Assembly: GCF_001718695.1 (NCBI RefSeq) | Contig: NZ_CP013422.1 | Location: forward strand, 682,001 to 746,000 | Origin: Burkholderia ubonensis | GTDB taxonomy: Bacteria > Pseudomonadota > Gammaproteobacteria > Burkholderiales > Burkholderiaceae | Direction: 5' to 3' | Length of the DNA: 64,000 bases | The notes under the pieces: generated by a model | Told to the model about the DNA's origin: nothing | The model's database searches: none | The model's input: only the letters and a program-made list of their open reading frames with translations | Made by a program: the position numbers and the translations under genes | Shown here: positions 35,905-44,212 of the stretch, piece after piece | Position numbering within the stretch: the first letter of the stretch is position 1 | Layout of the letters: every line of letters begins with the position of its first letter

Positions 35905-37058
35905 ACCCGTTTCAATTCCGCACCGTGCCGTCGCTGATCGTGGAGTTCGGTGCGGCGCGCCGGCTCGGCGCGCTGCTGCGCGAACGCTTTCCGGCGCTTG
36001 CGCGGCTGTGCGTCGTCACCGATGCGGTCCTGCATCGCAGCGGCGTGCTCGCGCCGGCGCTCGAAAGCCTCGCCGCGCACGGCTGGCAGGTGACCGTGAT
36101 CGACGACGTGGTTGCCGATCCGCCCGAGCACGTGGTGCTGGACGCGACCGGGCGGGCGGTCGCGGCCGACGCCGAGATCGTGCTGGGCCTCGGCGGCGGC
36201 TCGTCGATGGACGTCGCGAAGCTGCTCGCGGCGCTCGTGCCCGGACAGCAGCCGCTCGCGGAAATGTACGGCGTCGACAAGGTCACGAGCGCGCGGCTGC
36301 CGCTCGTGCAGATGCCGACGACGGCCGGCACCGGCTCCGAAGTGACGGCGGTGTCGATCGTGACGGTCGGCGAAGCGCGCAAGATGGGCGTCGTGTCGCC
36401 GCACCTGCTGGCCGACGTCGCGATCCTCGACGCCGAGCTGACGCTCGGCCTGCCGCGCGCGGCCACCGCGGCGACCGGCATCGACGCGATGGTCCACGCG
36501 ATCGAGGCCTATACGTCCGCGCGCCTGAAGAACCCGGTGTCCGACATGCTGGCGCAGCAGGCGCTGACGCTGCTGTCGCGCAACCTGCTCACGGCCTGCG
36601 ACGACGGCCGTGATCGCCATGCGCGCGAAGCGATGCTGGTGGGTGCGATGTTCGCCGGCCAGGCGTTCGCGAACGCGCCCGTCGCGGCCGTGCACGCGCT
36701 CGCGTATCCGGTCGGCGGGATCTTCCATGTGCCGCACGGGTTGTCGAACGCGCTCGTGCTGCCGCACGTGCTGCGCTTCAACGCGCCGGCCGCCGCGCCG
36801 CTGTATGCGGAACTCGCGGCGATCGTCGCGCCGGCCGCCGCCGGCAGCGACGAAGCGAAAGCCCGCGCGCTGATCGACGAGATCGACCGGCTGATCGCCG
36901 CGACCGGCATTCCGCGCACGCTGCGCGAGGTCGGCGTGACGGAGCGCGACCTGCCGCGGATGGCGGCCGAAGCCATGCTGCAGACCCGCCTGCTCGTGAA
37001 CAATCCGCGCGAGGTGACCGAAGCCGATGCGCTCGCGATTTATCGGCAGGCATGGTGA
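35901..37058 (+). CDS. Iron-containing alcohol dehydrogenase family (maleylacetate reductase-like)
   Basis: A 385-residue group III metal-dependent dehydrogenase. NAD binding is seen in LGLGGGSSMDVAKL and PTTAGTGSEVTAVSIVT; metal ligands are expected in LADVAILDAEL, DAMVHAIEAYTS and HALAYPVGGIFHVPHG. The length (about 385) fits both Fe-alcohol dehydrogenases and maleylacetate reductases. It starts four bases inside the ABM gene and its stop overlaps the next gene by seven, so the three genes form one unit, perhaps handling a ring-cleavage or hydroxy-acid intermediate. The exact substrate is unknown. Confidence 0.9.
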   Translation: MNPFQFRTVPSLIVEFGAARRLGALLRERFPALARLCVVTDAVLHRSGVLAPALESLAAHGWQVTVIDDVVADPPEHVVLDATGRAVAADAEIVLGLGGGSSMDVAKLLAALVPGQQPLAEMYGVDKVTSARLPLVQMPTTAGTGSEVTAVSIVTVGEARKMGVVSPHLLADVAILDAELTLGLPRAATAATGIDAMVHAIEAYTSARLKNPVSDMLAQQALTLLSRNLLTACDDGRDRHAREAMLVGAMFAGQAFANAPVAAVHALAYPVGGIFHVPHGLSNALVLPHVLRFNAPAAAPLYAELAAIVAPAAAGSDEAKARALIDEIDRLIAATGIPRTLREVGVTERDLPRMAAEAMLQTRLLVNNPREVTEADALAIYRQAW

Positions 37059-37681
37059 AGGCGGCGCGGATGGTGACCGGTGAAGACGGCGGTATGAGGC
37101 AAGGGGCTGAAGCCGCCACGACCGCCCGATGCGTCGCATGGCAGGTGCTGCACACCTGGCAAGCCGCCGAATGGTGCCGGCTCGCGCCCGCGCCCGCGGG
37201 CATCGACCTGTCGGGTACGATCGCCGGCGCGCTCGACGGCACGCCGTTCCGCATCGACTATGCGATCGAATGCGGCGCCGACTGGCTCACGCGTTCGGTG
37301 CGCGTCGTGCATCGCCACGGCGCGGCGCCGCCGCAGCGGCTCGAGATCCGCTGCGAAGCGGGGCGGTGGACGATCGAGGGCGCACACGCGGCGGCGCTCG
37401 ACGGTGCGACCGACATCGATCTCGGCTTCAGCCCGTCGACCAATACGTTGCCGATCCGGCGGCTCGGACTGACGGTCGGCGCGTCGGCCGTCATCCATAC
37501 CGCGTGGCTGCGTTTTCCGGAGTTCGAGCTCGGGCGCGGCGAGCAACGCTATACGCGTACGGCCGAGCGCGTGTACCGCTATGAGAGCGGCGCCTATGCG
37601 GCCGACATCGCGGTCGACGACGCAGGCCTCGTCATCGATTACGACGAGTGGCGGCGCATTGGTGCGAGCGCTCGCGCGTAG
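37052..37681 (+). CDS. Putative glycolipid-binding family protein (DUF1089)
   Basis: A 209-residue protein with features of the putative glycolipid-binding family: CVAWQVLHTWQAAEWCRL, LDGTPFRIDYAIECGADWLTRS and DIDLGFSPSTNTLPIRRL. It is predicted to be a soluble beta-rich protein. The start is uncertain: 37052 overlaps the dehydrogenase gene by seven bases, while ATGs at 37070 and 37094 are also in frame. The overlap indicates co-expression with the two preceding enzymes. Its biochemical role is unknown. Confidence 0.75.
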   Translation: MVKAARMVTGEDGGMRQGAEAATTARCVAWQVLHTWQAAEWCRLAPAPAGIDLSGTIAGALDGTPFRIDYAIECGADWLTRSVRVVHRHGAAPPQRLEIRCEAGRWTIEGAHAAALDGATDIDLGFSPSTNTLPIRRLGLTVGASAVIHTAWLRFPEFELGRGEQRYTRTAERVYRYESGAYAADIAVDDAGLVIDYDEWRRIGASARA

Positions 37682-37699
37682 CGCGGCGGCAACCGCGGC

Positions 37700-38692
37700 T
37701 CAGCGAGCGTCGGCGACGCTCACGCGGCCGGGAATCAGTTTCAGCGTGCTGAACGCATCGGCGATGCTCTGCTGGTACGCGAGCGTCGCGTCCGTGATCG
37801 GCTGGACGCCGTAACCGGCGCGCTTGAGCGCGACTTCGAGCGTCGGCGCGTCGAGGCCGACGAGCGGCGACAACTGCGCGGCGACGTCCGGCACATGGTT
37901 GCGCGCCCAGCGATCGACCGCGTCCACTTCGTCGAGCAGCGCGCGCAGCACCTGCGGCTGCGCGGCCGCATACTTGCGCGCGGCGAGAAAGTACTGCGTG
38001 TTGCGCACGAGCCCTTCGCCGTTCGCGATCGCGCGCGCGTTCAACTGCCGTTCGGCGGCGGCCAGGTACGGATCCCAGATCACCCACGCATCGACGTTGC
38101 GCTGCACGAACGCCGCGCGCGCATCCGCGGGCGTCAGGTAGACCGGCTGGATGTCGGCATACGCGAGGCCCGCGTGCTCGAGCGCCTTCACGAGCAGGTA
38201 GTGGACGTTCGAGCCTTTGTTGAGCGCGACCTTCTTGCCGCGCAGCTGCGCGACCGAGCGGATCGGCGAATCGGGCGGCACGACGATCGCTTCGCCGCGC
38301 GGCGCGGGCGGTTCGCTGCCGATGTAGACGAAGTCGACGCCCGCGGCCTGCGCGAAGATCGGCGGCGTTTCGCCGACCGTGCCGACGTCGATCGCGCCGG
38401 CGTTCAGCCCTTCGAGCAGTTGCGGCCCGGCGGGAAACTCGAGCCATTCGACCGCGACGCCCTGGCTCGCGAGCCGCTTTTCCAGCGTGCCGCGCGCCTT
38501 CAGCACGACGAAGTTGCCGTATTTCTGGAAGCCGATCCGCAGCCGTGTGCCGCCCGCTTGTGCGCGGGCGGGCAGGCCGGCGAGCGGGCCGAGCGCGACG
38601 CCGGCGAGCGTGGCGGCGGTGCCTTGCAGCCACCGGCGGCGGCGCGTGCTTTGCGGCGGCGTGTCGAGGGTGTCGGGCGAAATGTCGTTCAT
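37700..38692 (-). CDS. Sulfonate ABC transporter substrate-binding protein (SsuA-like)
   Basis: A 330-residue periplasmic binding protein. Its N-terminus has RRRRWLQGTAATLAG and ends LPARAQA, a Tat- or Sec-type signal of about 45 residues. The NMT1/SsuA core is clear: LRIGFQKYGNFVVLKARG, PAGPQLLEGLNAGAIDVGTV and PPIFAQAAGVDFVYIG. It would bind an alkanesulfonate such as taurine or a related anion. No permease or ATPase gene follows, so it is an orphan here and may work with components elsewhere. It is convergent with the DUF1089 gene. Confidence 0.9.
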   Translation of the reverse strand: MNDISPDTLDTPPQSTRRRRWLQGTAATLAGVALGPLAGLPARAQAGGTRLRIGFQKYGNFVVLKARGTLEKRLASQGVAVEWLEFPAGPQLLEGLNAGAIDVGTVGETPPIFAQAAGVDFVYIGSEPPAPRGEAIVVPPDSPIRSVAQLRGKKVALNKGSNVHYLLVKALEHAGLAYADIQPVYLTPADARAAFVQRNVDAWVIWDPYLAAAERQLNARAIANGEGLVRNTQYFLAARKYAAAQPQVLRALLDEVDAVDRWARNHVPDVAAQLSPLVGLDAPTLEVALKRAGYGVQPITDATLAYQQSIADAFSTLKLIPGRVSVADAR

Positions 38693-38886
38693 CGAGGCGT
38701 CCTGCGGGCTGCGGCGAGTTCATGGGCTGCGCAGCGACGTGGCCCGACTCAAACCGGGCGCGAACTGCCCCGCGCGAGACTCAGCACGATACGGCGGCCT
38801 GTCCGGCCGGCCAACCAACGAATCCGCATATGCAAATCAGTAGTGCGACGATGCATGAACGACGGCGCGGTGGGCCGTCGTCGCGG

Positions 38887-39294
38887 TCAATCGCTGCCGG
38901 CCGCGCTTTCCTCGATCGCATCGACGCGATCCGGATAGAACGCGAGATGGCCGCGAATCGCTTCGACGGCCGGATTCGGATGCTCGTAGGTCCACACCGC
39001 ATTCACGGCGCGCGCGCCGCCCGCCGGAATCGAGTAGTACGCGCAATCGCCCTTGTACGGGCAGTAGGTCGCATGGTCGGTGCGCTGCAGCAGCGACATG
39101 TCGGCATCGTCGCGCGGAATGTAGAGCACGGCCGGATAGCTCGCTTCGCGCAGCGCCAGCGCGCGGCGCGTATCGGCGACGACCTTGCCGCCCGCCTTGA
39201 CGACGACGCGCGACGGATGCGGTTCGATCGTGATCGGATGGTCGGGGCCGGGCGACTTCACGGGGCGAGACGGGGTATCGGGGCTGATCGACAT
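38887..39294 (-). CDS. DUF427 family protein
   Basis: A 135-residue DUF427 protein: core motif HPSRVVVKAGGKVVADTRRA, VLYIPRDDADMSLL, CPYKGDCAYYSI and a WTYEHPNPAVEAIRGHLAFY end. The CPYKGxAxYY motif is the family hallmark. GGAGGA precedes the ATG at 39294. The family has a nucleotidyltransferase-like fold suggested by some structures, but function is not known. It lies upstream of the SsuA-like gene on the same strand with 194 bases between. Confidence 0.88.
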   Translation of the reverse strand: MSISPDTPSRPVKSPGPDHPITIEPHPSRVVVKAGGKVVADTRRALALREASYPAVLYIPRDDADMSLLQRTDHATYCPYKGDCAYYSIPAGGARAVNAVWTYEHPNPAVEAIRGHLAFYPDRVDAIEESAAGSD

Positions 39295-39927
39295 CGTGGT
39301 TCCTCCGGGAGACGGTGGGAGCGCCGCGTGGAAGCGAGCTGCGAGGATGTGCGCGGCGATGGCCGCGTCGGCCAACTGAGAGCATGCGCGCATTGCGCAA
39401 AAGCTGCAGCGGGATGCGGTTGGGGCAATGGACGTTCCCGAACTTTTTGGCGTAAATCCGTGCGCTGCACAATTACCGGCGCGAATTGCAATGCCGTTGA
39501 AAACAGGTGCGGAATTACCGCAGACGATCAGGTATCGGAAACAATATGCATCACCGTTAATATTCTTACGTCCGGCCCGGAACCGTCGGCATCGCGGCGG
39601 CTAAATGACGGTAAATAATTCGCGCCGATCCGCTTCGATAACCGTTTTTCCATAAATCCATTCCGACACCGAATGATTTGAAATCGCCGAAAAAATTGTC
39701 CATGCCCTAGACGAAATAGCGTGATTCGCATCGTGCTGAATGCGCTCATGCAATCGACGCGCGCACGTCGCGCGTCGCAGCGATCGAAGGGATTCCGGGG
39801 GACGCCGACGGCCCGATACAGCGGCCGCAGCATGAGTCTTGAACGGGCGAATGTCGTGCGCCACCCGAAGCAGTGCAGCGCCAATATATCAACGGTCGAT
39901 CAGCGGCCCGGTCATACGGAGGTTGCC
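39295..39927. other. AT-rich upstream region of the Flp pilin gene
   Basis: A 633-base gap, with a lower GC section at 39430-39720. It holds the divergent leader regions of DUF427 and flp. No gene or strong repeat was recognised. Short open frames here are weak. Confidence 0.5.
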
Positions 39928-40107
39928 ATGCTGCAATACGCCAAGTCCCTGCTGCGTGACGAACGCGGCGTCAGCTCGATGGAATACGCGGTGCTTGCCG
40001 GCATCGTCGTGGTCGCGCTCGCGGCGGTCGGCACGGTGCTCAGCGGCAGCTCGGGGCTGTCGTCGATCTTCACGACGCTGATCAACAAGGTCTCGTCGCT
40101 GATCTGA
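39928..40107 (+). CDS. flp: Flp-family type IVb pilin
   Basis: A 59-residue Flp/Fap pilin. Basic leader MLQYAKSLLRDERG is followed by the processed, hydrophobic helix VSSMEYAVLAGIVVVALAAV, with the Gly-Val cleavage site and the Glu/Tyr pair typical of Flp pilins. Shine-Dalgarno CGGAGG precedes the ATG at 39928. In intact tad loci it is followed by the prepilin peptidase CpaA/TadV and assembly genes. Here only a broken cpaA fragment remains downstream, so pilus assembly from this locus is lost unless another tad locus supplies it. Confidence 0.93.
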   Translation: MLQYAKSLLRDERGVSSMEYAVLAGIVVVALAAVGTVLSGSSGLSSIFTTLINKVSSLI

Positions 40108-40195
40108 TCTCCTGAACCCGCGCGTCGCCGACGAATACACGGCTCCGCGGCAGTAAGGCGGACCCGGACGCGGCGCGCCGACGGACGGTTCTCCG

Positions 40196-40345
40196 ATGCT
40201 CTATCTTGTGCAAGCGGCGGCCGCTAGTGCTGGCTTCGCTCGCGGTGCAGGATCTGCGCGCGCGGCGCCTGTCCAATCGCGCGGTGCTGGCGTTCGCGAC
40301 GCTGTACTTCGTCGCGGCGGCGCTCGTGCCGCACGCCTTCGCGCG
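40196..40345 (+). pseudogene. Prepilin peptidase CpaA/TadV, truncated and frameshifted remnant
   Basis: Starting at ATG 40196 (MLYLVQAAAA), the reading frame shifts by one base near 40220 and continues in the next frame as LVLASLAVQDLRARRLSNRAVLAF. This is the N-terminal helix of a TadV/CpaA-type aspartic prepilin peptidase, whose first catalytic Asp lies in this VQD region. The protein resemblance stops near 40345, where the sequence becomes antisense to the 3' end of a GT87-like gene. Neither the second catalytic GxGD motif nor any other tad gene follows. The gene is therefore broken twice, by frameshift and by 3' deletion. Confidence 0.75.
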
Positions 40346-41325
40346 ACTGCCAGCACCGCCGCACGCACGCGCACGTCGCGCGTGCCGGCCCAGGCGACGC
40401 ACGCGGCCGCGATCGCGATCGCGGCGACACCGGCGTGGGCCGCATAGGCCGGGTTCAACGGCACGCCGGCGAGCCGCAGCGCCGCGAACGGCGTCGGCGA
40501 CGCGAACCAGAACACGATGCCGTGCTCGAGGATCAGCGCGCGGGCGAGCCCCGCGCTGGCCACGAACAGGCGCAGCGATTCGACGCCGCACACCAGCACG
40601 CTCAGCGCGGCGAAGCCGGTCGTCGCGAGCGCGGCCCACGCGAACGTGCGCCACGCGCGCGCGGCCACCAGCACGAACGGAAACAGCAGCGCCATCTGCG
40701 GCTTCACCGACAGCAGGCCGATGCAGAGGCCGGCCCACGCGGGCCGGCGGTCGGCCCAGCAGACGGCCAGCGCCGCGCACGCCGCGGTCAGGAACGCGTT
40801 CTGCCCGAACATCGCGGTGACGAACACGCACGGCGCGGCGACCAGCGCGAGTGCGCCCGCGCGCGACGCGCCGGCCACGGCGCCGAGGCCGGCCACCCGC
40901 CAGGCGGCGCAGCCGAGCACGCCGACGCCGAGGGCGACGAACAGCGGATAGCCGACCGCGAACGGCAGCAGCGCGAGCGGCGTGACGAGCAGCAGATAGG
41001 TCGGCGGATACAGCCACGGCGCGAACGCGCCGTGGCGAAGCGTGTCGAACCGCGCGGCCGACAGGCGCGAGAACGCGGAGAAGTCGTACGCCTGTGCCGG
41101 CGAGCCGTGCAGCATCAGGTACGAGGCGGTCCAGAACACCGAGAAGTCGGCGCCGACGCGCGGCGGCACGCGCTCGGGGAACGCATGCGCGACCCACGCC
41201 CAGATCGTGACGAACAGCGCGGAGAACACCAGCATCACGATGCTGTACACGATCACGCGGCGCGGCGTGAGCCACGCGACGACCGGCCGCCGTGCGCGAC
41301 GCATCGATTGCGGCGTGGCGTCCAA
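40201..41325 (-). CDS. GT87-like (DUF2029) integral membrane glycosyltransferase, 3' end replaced
   Basis: A 374-codon open frame for a polytopic membrane protein. Residues 1-328 look native: RRVIVYSIVMLVFSALFVTIW, GADFSVFWTASYLMLHG, YPPTYLLLVTPLALLP, SVKPQMALLFPFVLVAARAW, typical of polyprenol-phosphate-mannose-type GT87 proteins. After RAAVLAVA (about 40341) the remaining 46 residues are antisense translation of the broken cpaA remnant, rich in Arg and Ala. The normal family has two to three further helices, so the protein has lost its C-terminus by the same deletion that truncated cpaA. It starts 16 bases after the GT2 gene. Activity is doubtful. Confidence 0.75.
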   Translation of the reverse strand: MDATPQSMRRARRPVVAWLTPRRVIVYSIVMLVFSALFVTIWAWVAHAFPERVPPRVGADFSVFWTASYLMLHGSPAQAYDFSAFSRLSAARFDTLRHGAFAPWLYPPTYLLLVTPLALLPFAVGYPLFVALGVGVLGCAAWRVAGLGAVAGASRAGALALVAAPCVFVTAMFGQNAFLTAACAALAVCWADRRPAWAGLCIGLLSVKPQMALLFPFVLVAARAWRTFAWAALATTGFAALSVLVCGVESLRLFVASAGLARALILEHGIVFWFASPTPFAALRLAGVPLNPAYAAHAGVAAIAIAAACVAWAGTRDVRVRAAVLAVARRRAARAPPRRSTASRTPAPRDWTGAARADPAPRAKPALAAAACTR

Positions 41326-41341
41326 GCGGCGCGGCCCCGTT

Positions 41342-42418
41342 CTACTTGAACGACGCCTTGCGCGCCGCGACGTTGCCGCCCGCGGGCATCGGCGTGCGGC
41401 GGCGCGCCGCGTGCGTGCGCTTGAGCGGGAATTGCAGCAGCGTCGACGCGGGCGCTGCGGCCGCCTCGCGCTCGGCGCGATAGCGTCGCCGCACGAGATA
41501 GACGGGGCGCTGCTTCGACTCGTGGTAGATGCGGCCGAGGTATTCGCCGATCACGCCGATGCCGATCAGCTGGATGCCGCCCATGAACAGCACGACGGAG
41601 ATCAGCGACGCATAGCCGTGCACGGGGTTGCCGAACAGCAGCGTGCGCACGACGATGAACGCGCCGTACGCGAGCGCCAGCAGCGCGAACGCGAGGCCGA
41701 CGTAGGTCCACACGCGCAGCGGCACGGTGCTGAAGCTCGTGATGCCTTCGAGCGCGAAGTTCCAGCGCCGCCATCCGGAGAATTTCGAGCGGCCGCCGCT
41801 GCGCGGCGCGCGCGTGTATTCGAGGATCGCGGTGCGGTAGCCGACCCACGCGAACAGGCCCTTCATGAAGCGCCGCCGTTCCGGCAGCGCGCGCAGCGCT
41901 TCGATCACCTGCCGGTCCATCAGGCGGAAGTCGCCGACGTTTTCCGGCATCTCGACTTCGGACAGCGCATTGTGCACGCGGTAGTAGAGCGCGGCGGCCG
42001 CGCGCTGCATGAACGGATCGCACATCCGGTTGGTGCGCTTCGCGGCGACGACCTCGGCGCCGGCGCGCCAGTGCTCGATCATCGCGGGGATCAGCGCGGG
42101 CGGGTCCTGCAGGTCGGCGTCGAGCAGGATCGCCGCGGCGCCGGCCGCTTCGTCGAGGCCGGCGGTGAGCGCGGCTTCCTTGCCGAAGCGGCGGGTGAGG
42201 TCGACGATGCGCACGCGCGGGTCGCCGGCTGCGACGGCGATCAGCCGGTCGAGCGTGCGGTCGCGGCTGCCGTCGTTGACGCAGACGATCTCGAAGCGGA
42301 CCGATTCGATCGAATCGAGAATCGGCAGCGTGGCGGCGAAGAATGCGCCGATCGCTTCGTCTTCGTCATGAAACGGCACGACGAGCGATACCAGCGGTTT
42401 TCTGGCGTGCGTCGGCAT
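41342..42418 (-). CDS. Glycosyltransferase family 2 (GtrB/DPM1-like)
   Basis: A 358-residue GT2 enzyme that transfers a sugar to a polyprenyl phosphate. The GT-A domain has VSLVVPFHDEDEAIGAF, IVCVNDGSRDRT and the DxD-type LLDADLQDPP, followed by RGxGS-like region GDFRLMDRQVIEAL. Two C-terminal membrane helices (YVGLAFALLALAYGAFIVV, SLISVVLFMGGIQLIGIGVI) and GEYLGRIYHESKQRP complete the GtrB-type layout. It is the first gene of a two-gene unit with the truncated GT87-like gene, perhaps making and using an undecaprenyl-phosphate-sugar donor. The start at 42418 (MPTHARKPLVS) gives the standard N-terminus. Confidence 0.92.
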   Translation of the reverse strand: MPTHARKPLVSLVVPFHDEDEAIGAFFAATLPILDSIESVRFEIVCVNDGSRDRTLDRLIAVAAGDPRVRIVDLTRRFGKEAALTAGLDEAAGAAAILLDADLQDPPALIPAMIEHWRAGAEVVAAKRTNRMCDPFMQRAAAALYYRVHNALSEVEMPENVGDFRLMDRQVIEALRALPERRRFMKGLFAWVGYRTAILEYTRAPRSGGRSKFSGWRRWNFALEGITSFSTVPLRVWTYVGLAFALLALAYGAFIVVRTLLFGNPVHGYASLISVVLFMGGIQLIGIGVIGEYLGRIYHESKQRPVYLVRRRYRAEREAAAAPASTLLQFPLKRTHAARRRTPMPAGGNVAARKASFK

Positions 42419-42680
42419 GCTGCGGCTCCCCAGAGATCCGGCCGGTGCTGCACCGTGAGGTTCGAATCGATATCTGCCGAACGCGTCCGAGCGCGCGCAT
42501 TCGGCTGCGGCGCGGCGGCCCCCCGCGGACCGGACGACAGGTGTTGAGTTCATTGTAGGAAGGATTCGCCGATTCGTAACATGTATCGGCGCGGGCGCGG
42601 CGCAATGCGGCGCTTCGCGCTGCCCGGCGGCGGAGCGATCGGCGCTACGATGGGCACTTTCGATGCCGAAGGAGGTGGCA

Positions 42681-43055
42681 ATGCAGGTTCAGGAGCTGAG
42701 CGGCGCCGCGCTCGATTTCTGGGTGGCGATGGCCCAGGCGCTCGACGCGCCGCGGGTCGATGCTGCGGGCTGTACGGTGATTCGCGAGCCGGGCGGCGCG
42801 CCGGCGCCGTATGCGCCGTCGTCTGCGTGGGCGGACGGCGGACCGCTGGTCGAGCGCCTGCCGTTCGGCGCGTTCGAGCGCGACGGCGGCCGCGGCGCGT
42901 GGCGCGCGGTGCTGCATCGGGCCGTGCCTGCGGCCGGCGAGCGTTGCACGTTCAACCAGTCGGGGCCGACGCTGCTGGTGGCCGCGATGCGCACGCTGGT
43001 CGCGTCGACGTTCGGCGACGACGTGCCGGATCTCGACATGTCGAGGCCGCGCTGA
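42681..43055 (+). CDS. DUF2591 (phage NinX-like) family protein
   Basis: A 124-residue protein with the DUF2591/NinX-like layout: [37 protein letters not shown] and [20 protein letters not shown] plus FGDDVP. Such genes occur in lambdoid phages (ninX) and scattered in bacterial chromosomes. A strong AAGGAGGT lies just before the ATG at 42681. No phage genes lie around it, so here it is an isolated chromosomal copy. The function is unknown. It is convergent with an ABC binding-protein gene. Confidence 0.8.
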   Translation: MQVQELSGAALDFWVAMAQALDAPRVDAAGCTVIREPGGAPAPYAPSSAWADGGPLVERLPFGAFERDGGRGAWRAVLHRAVPAAGERCTFNQSGPTLLVAAMRTLVASTFGDDVPDLDMSRPR

Positions 43056-43071
43056 ACGTACGAGAAGCCGG

Positions 43072-44061
43072 TTACGCCGCCGACAGGTTGCGCACCGCGA
43101 TCGACGCGACGTCGATGCGCTTCGGCAGGATCGCATCGGCGGCCGCGCGATCGGCGACGCGCTGCAGCACGTCGATGTCCGTGCCGCTCACGTCGCGTTG
43201 CGCGAGCGGCGCCCGGCGCACGATGTCGATGGCCGCGTCGCGCGGCAGCCGCGTGACCGACGCATAGACGCTCGCGTAATCGGCCGGATGCGCGAGCGCC
43301 CACTGGCCGGCGCGGGCGAACCGCGCGAGCACGTCGGCCAGCGCCGCGCGCTTGAGCCGGTCGTCGAGCGTGTCGACCGGCGACGTGAGGAACGCCAGCC
43401 CCGAATTGATGCCGCTGCCGTCGCGCACGACGCGCGCGCCGCGCCGCACCACGTGCCCGTAATACGGATCGAAGGTCGCCCAGATGCCGATCTGCTTCGC
43501 TTCGAACGCGGCGAACGCGTCGACCGGCAGCACGAAGCGCACGTCGACGTCGCGCGCCGCGAGGCCGTGTTCGCGCAGCGCGCCGTACAGCTGGTATTGC
43601 GAAATGCTGCCGCGCGCCGACGATACGACCACGGTGCGCCCCTTCAGGTCGGCGACGCTTCGCACCGGCGAATCGGGCTGCACGACGATGCCGAGCGACG
43701 TCGGCGAGCCGGCGCGCGTCGCGACGATGCGCAGCGCCGGATCGCCGAGCGCGGCCGTCAGCACGGGCAGGTCGCCGGCCGGCGCGAGATCGAGCGCACC
43801 CGCGCGCTGTGCTTCGAACAGCGGCGCGGCGCCCTGGAAATTCGCCCAGCGAAACCGGTACGGCACGCCGTCGAGCACGCGCGCGGCTTCGGCCAGTGCG
43901 CGCAGCCCGCCGGCCTGATCGCCGAGCACCAGCGTCACGTTCGACAGGTCGGCGCCGGCCGCGCACGCGGGGAATGCGGCGGCGCCGGCGAACGGTGCGG
44001 CGGCCAGCGCGCTCGCGCGCAGCAGCGCGCGGCGACGGGCCGGGGAGGCGGGCGAAGTCAT
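43072..44061 (-). CDS. SsuA/NMT1-like ABC transporter substrate-binding protein
   Basis: A 329-residue exported binding protein. The N-terminus (PARRRALLRASALAAAPFAG) and AFPACAAGA give a signal peptide of about 40 residues; RRRALLRASA resembles a Tat motif weakly. The core is NMT1/SsuA-like: WANFQGAAPLFEAQRAGALD, SLGIVVQPDSPVRSVADLKG and VSSARGSISQYQLYGALREH. It probably binds a sulfonate or similar small anion. No permease or ATPase is adjacent, the second such orphan in the window. The start at 44061 removes twelve atypical residues from a longer frame. A LysR gene lies upstream on the same strand. Confidence 0.85.
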   Translation of the reverse strand: MTSPASPARRRALLRASALAAAPFAGAAAFPACAAGADLSNVTLVLGDQAGGLRALAEAARVLDGVPYRFRWANFQGAAPLFEAQRAGALDLAPAGDLPVLTAALGDPALRIVATRAGSPTSLGIVVQPDSPVRSVADLKGRTVVVSSARGSISQYQLYGALREHGLAARDVDVRFVLPVDAFAAFEAKQIGIWATFDPYYGHVVRRGARVVRDGSGINSGLAFLTSPVDTLDDRLKRAALADVLARFARAGQWALAHPADYASVYASVTRLPRDAAIDIVRRAPLAQRDVSGTDIDVLQRVADRAAADAILPKRIDVASIAVRNLSAA

Positions 44062-44212
44062 CGGTATGCAATCCTCGGTAATCCGCGCGGCATGCACGGC
44101 TGACCGGCAGATTACGGAATCGGTTTCGCCGCGGCAAACATCGAATCGCGCAATGCTTATTCGCGCGAGAGCGGTGGCGCGCGGTGACGAGCCCGGCCGC
44201 CGCGGCGCGTGC

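Noticed and set aside
40201..40340. C-terminal 46 residues of the GT87-like frame as a real domain
   Set aside because: They are the antisense translation of the cpaA remnant, Arg/Ala-rich, and lie beyond the deletion junction.
42681..43055. Prophage at the NinX-like gene
   Set aside because: No integrase, structural or replication genes surround it; all neighbours are chromosomal metabolic or transport genes.
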